A stretch of 64,000 nt of DNA from UBA6022 sp038319685 (GTDB taxonomy: Bacteria > Patescibacteriota > Saccharimonadia > Saccharimonadales > Saccharimonadaceae), in NCBI GenBank assembly GCA_038319685.1, contig JBBQDN010000002.1, positions 124,001 through 188,000 of the forward strand. The letters are read 5' to 3'. How positions within the stretch are numbered: the first letter of the stretch is position 1; the number at the start of each line of letters is the position of its first letter. The notes below the pieces were generated by a model. The model was given only the letters and a program-made list of their open reading frames with translations. It was not told the origin of the DNA and ran no database searches. This document shows, one piece after another, positions 59,591-64,000 of this stretch. The translations under genes were made by a program, and so were the position numbers.

Positions 59591-59857
59591 ATGGACGACC
59601 AAGAAATTCCCGCCGGAACAGTGCATGACATGCCAGCGGATTTGCTGGTGGCATTGACCGCCAGTATGTCAGCGCTCGTCGCGTGGAAAGACATTACCCC
59701 ACTGGCACGCAATGAGTGGATTTGCTGGGTAAAAAGCGCCAAACTTATTGAAACAAGAAGCCGTCGCGTTGCAAGAGTTCCTGCGGAACTAGCCGAAGGC
59801 AAACGCCGCCCCTGCTGCTGGCCAGGATGTATCCATCGACAAAAAAATGGTAAATAG
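59591..59857 (+). CDS. YdeI/OmpD-associated-like protein
   Basis: 88 residues. The segment VAWKDITPLARNEWICWVKSAK followed by ETRSRRVARVPAELAEGKRR is the typical C-terminal part of the YdeI/OmpD-associated family (the segments abut). The N-terminal DUF1905-type domain of longer members is absent. A Cys-rich end (CCWPGC) could bind metal. It is leaderless (TATACT six bases before ATG). Confidence 0.75.
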   Translation: MDDQEIPAGTVHDMPADLLVALTASMSALVAWKDITPLARNEWICWVKSAKLIETRSRRVARVPAELAEGKRRPCCWPGCIHRQKNGK

Positions 59858-59899
59858 ATAACTCGAAATAAACGAATCGATCGAAACGAGTTGCATTAT

Positions 59900-60520
59900 T
59901 TAATGAAGTGCATCGAAAATCACAGGGCCATAGTTATCCCACCCCGTGTCAATATAGACCAGTGGTGTCGCGACTCGTTTTGGAACATTGAACGAAATCT
60001 GGCCTTTTACTGATTCACCCGGCGCAAGCTCTTTGGCTGATAACGGTGTGACTACATACATCGACGCATGCAGTTGTGCGTAGTCGCCTTCATCACTGCG
60101 TACGTACAACTGCGTGGAAGGTATGAGGTGTTGCATTTGATTTGTCGTGTTTTTAATCTCGATATCCATAATAAGCATCGTTTCTGATGGATCAATCGTA
60201 AAAGCATTGTCTTTTTTATCATTCTCGGTCACATTACTAATTTTGGCACTCAGCACACCATTCGTACCTTCGTAATGTGACGTTATGTATTGATTTGTCT
60301 TTATTTGCGTTTTCGTCGGTTCGTAATGTGTAGTTAATGCATTCACGACAAAAAGAACATTGACGACGAGTAACGAACAAAGAACGACGATAAATGCAGC
60401 GAAAAGCAGGCGATTTTCATCGTTAAATTTTAAGAAGTTACGCCACTCACGTTTTACTTCTTGTATTTCACCTTCTACAGTCGGGTGTTTAGGTGTACGT
60501 CGTTTTAGTAAGTTCTTCAT
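59900..60520 (-). CDS. Membrane-anchored DUF4352-like protein (1)
   Basis: 206 residues. A basic start, a helix (about 38-60) and an outer beta domain with MLIMDIEIKNTTNQMQHLIPSTQLYV, the pattern of DUF4352/telokin-like extracellular domains, ending PLVYIDTGWDNYGPVIF. It is encoded 15 bases after the Ig-repeat protein gene, so it may be co-expressed with it. Confidence 0.65.
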   Translation of the reverse strand: MKNLLKRRTPKHPTVEGEIQEVKREWRNFLKFNDENRLLFAAFIVVLCSLLVVNVLFVVNALTTHYEPTKTQIKTNQYITSHYEGTNGVLSAKISNVTENDKKDNAFTIDPSETMLIMDIEIKNTTNQMQHLIPSTQLYVRSDEGDYAQLHASMYVVTPLSAKELAPGESVKGQISFNVPKRVATPLVYIDTGWDNYGPVIFDALH

Positions 60521-60535
60521 ATACTGGCTCCTTGA

Positions 60536-63031
60536 TTATGGTTTCGTTGCGTCGTAATATCCAACTCGGTACGATAACAGCTGGCTGCTGCCACTATTAG
60601 TTTTTGTTGCACTGGCATGACCATGGGTCGTCGCACCGTTACTATCTTTATATCCTGGTATTGCGGCAGATCCTGCAAGGACGCCTGCAAGGTCATGATT
60701 ACAGACTGCGCTTGCATTCTCGATCGTCGAAGTCGACCCACTTTTGATACCACCAGGATGACTTGGTCGGAAAGTCGTAATATTAATCACCCAATCACTG
60801 TTCCATGCCCAACAATTACCTGGACTGGCATGTCCTGCGAGGTCATTGGGCCCGTAACACGGTGTTCTCCCGGAACAATATACTGCAACAGGTGGACTAA
60901 CCGTTAACGATGCGCTCGAACTAGCAGTCCCACCGCTATTCGTACAGCTAAGGCTATACGTAAAGCTTCCTGCACTGTTCATCGCGCCAGTACTCTGGCT
61001 GCCTGATGCCGCCTTTGACCCGCTCCATGAACCACCTGCAGTACATGACGTTGGGCTGTTCGTTGCACTCCACGAAATCGTGGCGGCACTGCCAGTTGTA
61101 ATTGATGCTGGTGACAGTGATACTGACACGACAGGAACGGCGATGACCGTCAATACAGCCGATGCAGCCGTGCTACCCGCTGCGTTTACACAAGTCAAAC
61201 TGTACGTAAAGCTTCCTGCACTGTTCATCGCGCCAGTACTCTGGCTACCTGATGATCCCTTAGCGCCACTCCATGAACCAGTCGCGGTACACGATGTTGG
61301 ACTATTGGTTGCAGTCCACGAAATAGCAGATGTACTGCCCGTGCCAATTGACGTTGGGTTCATTGTGATATTCACGACCGGCTTTGTTGTCTGGACGCCT
61401 GACGAAACATCGACTGACGTACTTGCTGTATCCACCCCGCCTGCGTTCGAACATTGCAGTGTGTAATTGTAGATTCTTACTGTCGTCAACGTGCCCGTGC
61501 TTTGTGACCCGCTCGCCGATTTAGCTCCAGTCCAATCGCCGCTGGCGACGCATGACGTCGGGCTATTGGTAGCGCTCCATGAGATAGTTGAACTTCCCCC
61601 ACTACTGATGGTGGTTGGGTTGGCATTAAGCGTTACGACCGGCACTGGTGGATTCGTAACCGTGACGGGAATATTTTTGGCAAATCCAGTCCCGCCAGCA
61701 TTTGTACAGGTCAGTGTGTAATAGTATGTTTTGAGTGTCGTCAACGTGCCCGTGCTTTGTGACCCGCTCGCCGATTTAGCTCCAGTCCAATCGCCGCTGG
61801 CGACGCATGACGTCGGGCTATTGGTGGTTGTCCAGGAAAGTGTCGAACTGCCACCTGTATAAATAGAGGCCGGGCTACCTGTTAGCGAAACAGTCGGCGG
61901 CGGCGGTATTACGGCTATTGCCACGCTATCAAAGGTACCACCGGTACTATTGCTACAGGTGATTGTAAAATCATATGTTCTAATTGAGTTCAGGGGCCCT
62001 ACCACTTGCGTGCCGCTTCCTGCTTTACTACCCGACCAATCACCGCTGGCGACGCATGACGTCGGGCTATTGGTGGTTGTCCAGGAAAGTGTGACGATCT
62101 GGCCAGGTGCCACTGGACTCACGGGGTTTGATGATATCGTGACGATTGGTGTATCTGGCGGTGGATCTCGCACTAACACAGTTGCCACATCCGTGCCTGT
62201 TCCGGCACTGTTTGTACAAGTAAGCACATAAGTGTACTCCTTACTCGACGTAAGAGCTCCAGTACTTTGCGGGCCCGTAGGTGGTTTCGTACCACTCCAA
62301 TCGCCGCTGGCGACGCATGAAGTCGGGCTATTGGTAGCCGACCATGTCAATGTTGACTGGTCACCTTTATACATCGTGGTTGGATTTGCCGCAATTGTCA
62401 CGCTTGGACGAGTTGCCACGTTACCTGTGCCCGTCGGTGCGCTCGCGCCGACACTCACGGTCGAAAATCCTGTGCCTGTCGCGTTTTTACAGGTAATCGT
62501 AAACAGATAAGTCTGGACTTTACTCATCACGATACTTTTTTCCGTCCCCGAGCTTTCTTTCGACCCAGTCCAGTCGTCGCTCGCAGTACATGAAGTAGGC
62601 TTGTTTGTCGCACTCCATTTTAGAGTGGCCGTTCCACCCACGATGACCTTGGCAGGATCAGCCGTAAGCGTAATAACTGGGCTATTTGTACCGGTAAAAC
62701 CACCAACTCCAGTGGCAACGCCACCGCCAGGTGCAGCTTTGTCGCTCGTTGTCGTACCGGATGTTTGCGGAAGCGGCTTATCCTGTGGGTTGACGTTCAA
62801 CCCGTGCGAAGCTCGGAAGCCATCATTACCAATAAGTGCAGAAATAGCGACAAACCCAACCAATGTCAAGCTAATCACAATAGCCGACGCAGCGATTAGT
62901 ATCTTTGTGCCTCTAGGACCAAAATGTGGCAGTTTCGGCATATACTTGAACAGGCCGATACTCGGTTGTTTGACCTGTATAACAACCGGTTCGAGTTCCA
63001 TGAAAGATTTTTCTTCTTGCTGACCCTGCAT
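60536..63031 (-). CDS. Ig-repeat surface protein with cytochrome b5-like end
   Basis: 831 residues. A cytosolic start, a helix at about 40-65, a Gly/Thr linker, seven Ig-like repeats of about 90 residues (each with a WSATNSPTSCVASGDW-like start and a second Cys), and a C-terminal domain with RTPCYGPNDLAGH, WVINITTF and HPGG (about 735-770), the heme-ligand motif of cytochrome b5-like domains; a second His (HGHAS) follows. Ig repeats would lift the domain away from the cell. Whether heme is bound is unknown. GGAGGGG precedes the ATG. Confidence 0.75.
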   Translation of the reverse strand: MQGQQEEKSFMELEPVVIQVKQPSIGLFKYMPKLPHFGPRGTKILIAASAIVISLTLVGFVAISALIGNDGFRASHGLNVNPQDKPLPQTSGTTTSDKAAPGGGVATGVGGFTGTNSPVITLTADPAKVIVGGTATLKWSATNKPTSCTASDDWTGSKESSGTEKSIVMSKVQTYLFTITCKNATGTGFSTVSVGASAPTGTGNVATRPSVTIAANPTTMYKGDQSTLTWSATNSPTSCVASGDWSGTKPPTGPQSTGALTSSKEYTYVLTCTNSAGTGTDVATVLVRDPPPDTPIVTISSNPVSPVAPGQIVTLSWTTTNSPTSCVASGDWSGSKAGSGTQVVGPLNSIRTYDFTITCSNSTGGTFDSVAIAVIPPPPTVSLTGSPASIYTGGSSTLSWTTTNSPTSCVASGDWTGAKSASGSQSTGTLTTLKTYYYTLTCTNAGGTGFAKNIPVTVTNPPVPVVTLNANPTTISSGGSSTISWSATNSPTSCVASGDWTGAKSASGSQSTGTLTTVRIYNYTLQCSNAGGVDTASTSVDVSSGVQTTKPVVNITMNPTSIGTGSTSAISWTATNSPTSCTATGSWSGAKGSSGSQSTGAMNSAGSFTYSLTCVNAAGSTAASAVLTVIAVPVVSVSLSPASITTGSAATISWSATNSPTSCTAGGSWSGSKAASGSQSTGAMNSAGSFTYSLSCTNSGGTASSSASLTVSPPVAVYCSGRTPCYGPNDLAGHASPGNCWAWNSDWVINITTFRPSHPGGIKSGSTSTIENASAVCNHDLAGVLAGSAAIPGYKDSNGATTHGHASATKTNSGSSQLLSYRVGYYDATKP
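61530..62345. repeat. Near-identical DNA repeats within the Ig-repeat gene
   Basis: The run starting CAATCGCCGCTGGCGACGCA recurs four times (near 61538, 61788, 62038, 62300), and a second block (starting near 60957) recurs near 61198. The repeat spacing is about 250 bp, one Ig unit. Identity at the DNA level points to recent duplication or gene conversion. Confidence 0.75.
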
Positions 63032-63032
63032 A

Positions 63033-63563
63033 CTACCCCTCCGTACCTTGTATTAAAATTGGTACGACTATCCCGCTCCATTTTGCATCGACAAACAATT
63101 TGACCGTCCCCGATGTATCGACAAGATAGCTAAGATCTCCGTGAATTGCTTCACCTGGTGCAATCTCACCAGCGCGAAAAGCTTTTTCAAGCGGAAACGG
63201 TGACAAATAACTGACATCCCCCGTTACGTTTTTCATATATGTATCGTTACTCGGTAGCGCTTGAATCGGTGCGTCAGAAATATTTTTAATCCAGAAATCA
63301 ATAATGGCATACTGTTTACCAGCAGGAGCGATAAATGGCTTTTTACCCTGTTCAAACTTGACACTTTGCACTGACATAATCACATTTCCAGAGTGAATTT
63401 GCTGATTGACGGCATACGAAGTACTTGGACGTGTGTGAATAAGTGCCGCATTACTTTTTTGTATATTCATCGTGATTCCTAGGAGCACGATAGCGATTAC
63501 TAGCAGTACCGCTGCCCCATAAAGCATTAGTTTTGGCGAGAGTGTTCTGAGTGTCTTATTCAT
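63033..63563 (-). CDS. Membrane-anchored DUF4352-like protein (2)
   Basis: 176 residues: a helix at about 12-32, then a DUF4352-like beta domain with YAIIDFWIKNISDAPIQALPS. Ends one base before the start of the Ig-repeat gene; the two are in one operon. A paralogue follows that gene at 59900-60520, so Ig-repeat proteins seem to be paired with DUF4352 proteins here. Confidence 0.7.
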   Translation of the reverse strand: MNKTLRTLSPKLMLYGAAVLLVIAIVLLGITMNIQKSNAALIHTRPSTSYAVNQQIHSGNVIMSVQSVKFEQGKKPFIAPAGKQYAIIDFWIKNISDAPIQALPSNDTYMKNVTGDVSYLSPFPLEKAFRAGEIAPGEAIHGDLSYLVDTSGTVKLFVDAKWSGIVVPILIQGTEG

Positions 63564-63571
63564 GATAATTC

Positions 63572-64000
63572 CTATTTTTTATTCCCGTCGTAATAGCCGA
63601 CAAAATACGATATTTCGTTTCTATCTGAATTTGATTTAGTTGACTGATTATGATCTCTGGTTTGACCCCCAGCCGACACATCACCACGGAGTGAAGGGGC
63701 AAGGTCACGGCCACACACCTGACTTACTTCGATCGTACTAATACCTGTCTTTGCTTTGTGAAACCCTAGGTCAAAACCACTAATGTTGATAACCCGGTCG
63801 CCGTTCCAACCCCAACAGTTACCGGATCCGTTATGCGTCGCCACTTCACTCGCACTATAGCAAGGAATACGCCCGCCACAATAAGCTGCGGTTGTTGTAG
63901 AGGTACTACTGGTGCCTGTTTGCGGCGCCTGAGCCGACGGGACGACGTCAGCCGCAACCACCACTACAGACACCGAAGCAGATGCAGTACCCCCGGCATT
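63572..64000 (-). CDS. Second Ig-repeat protein with cytochrome b5-like end, C-terminal part
   Basis: The frame is open through the right edge. The first visible residues (NAGGTASASVSVVV) match the end of an Ig repeat of the neighbouring protein. The C-terminal domain is the same type as there (RIPCYSASEVATH, RVINISGF, GYYDGNKK), but the HPGG motif reads FHKA, so heme ligation is less clear. The gene precedes the DUF4352 gene by eight bases. Confidence 0.7.
   Translation of the reverse strand, partial: NAGGTASASVSVVVVAADVVPSAQAPQTGTSSTSTTTAAYCGGRIPCYSASEVATHNGSGNCWGWNGDRVINISGFDLGFHKAKTGISTIEVSQVCGRDLAPSLRGDVSAGGQTRDHNQSTKSNSDRNEISYFVGYYDGNKK

Noticed and set aside
1..64000. CRISPR array, rRNA operon or insertion sequence
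   Set aside because: No regularly spaced identical short repeats with unique spacers, no rRNA-like sequence, and no transposase frame were seen in the window.

Overview
Organism. The window looks like chromosomal DNA of a Patescibacteria (CPR) member, most likely a Saccharibacteria (TM7) relative. The reasons are compact gene packing with many 1-4 base overlaps, a large share of exported surface proteins with no close named family, cell-wall genes but no sign of amino-acid or lipid biosynthesis, and UGA used as a normal stop codon, which argues against the recoded CPR lineages. This placement is inference; no rRNA gene is present.

Layout. 1-9.5 kb: small exported proteins, a thiol-redox/envelope set (glutaredoxin, DipZ-type CcdA-thioredoxin fusion, fasciclin protein) next to a divergent MarR regulator, Nudix, a membrane protein with a stand-alone ATP-cone protein, and a flavoprotein that has lost both redox cysteines. 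tRNA-Met, initiator tRNA-Met and tRNA-Ile2 (all anticodon CAU) lie between 5.8 and 10.1 kb. 10.0-15.5 kb: a mobile region anchored on tRNA-Ile2. A large serine recombinase element (recombinase, methyltransferase, HTH protein, small protein) sits at the tRNA 3' end. It is followed by a row of small gene cassettes (Nudix, Nudix, DUF1653 plus cupin-like, small membrane protein plus HD remnant). The cassettes are separated by junctions that all carry the tRNA-end core CCACCAGAC exactly 62-63 bp before the next start codon. 15.5-38.3 kb: housekeeping genes (NhaA, ABC exporter, MurC, MazG-like, TsaC, MscS, MutY-like, MsrA, MBL hydrolase, AlkA-like, AspRS, CNNM/CorC, DsbA-like, CorA, MFS exporter with AbrB regulator), broken by a GC-rich orphan gene at 25.6-26.2 kb. 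38.3-48.2 kb: a surface-protein locus resembling Firmicutes WxL loci (four paralogous exported proteins, two membrane-anchored DUF916-like proteins, a PKD protein). 48.3-54.7 kb: an F1-ATPase operon (epsilon, beta, gamma, alpha, delta) whose upstream genes encode a soluble repeat coiled coil and an exported protein with a C-terminal two-helix hairpin, instead of the usual a, c and b subunits. 54.7-64 kb: a 1025-residue adhesin and Ig-repeat surface proteins ending in a cytochrome b5-like domain.

How it works together. Most of the accessory content concerns the cell surface, as expected for an epibiont. Many genes have a -10 box 6-7 bases before the start codon and no Shine-Dalgarno sequence, so leaderless translation seems common. 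The two most unusual systems are the tRNA-Ile2 recombinase/cassette array, where integration appears to split the recombinase operon, and the non-canonical F1-ATPase operon beside the surface loci.
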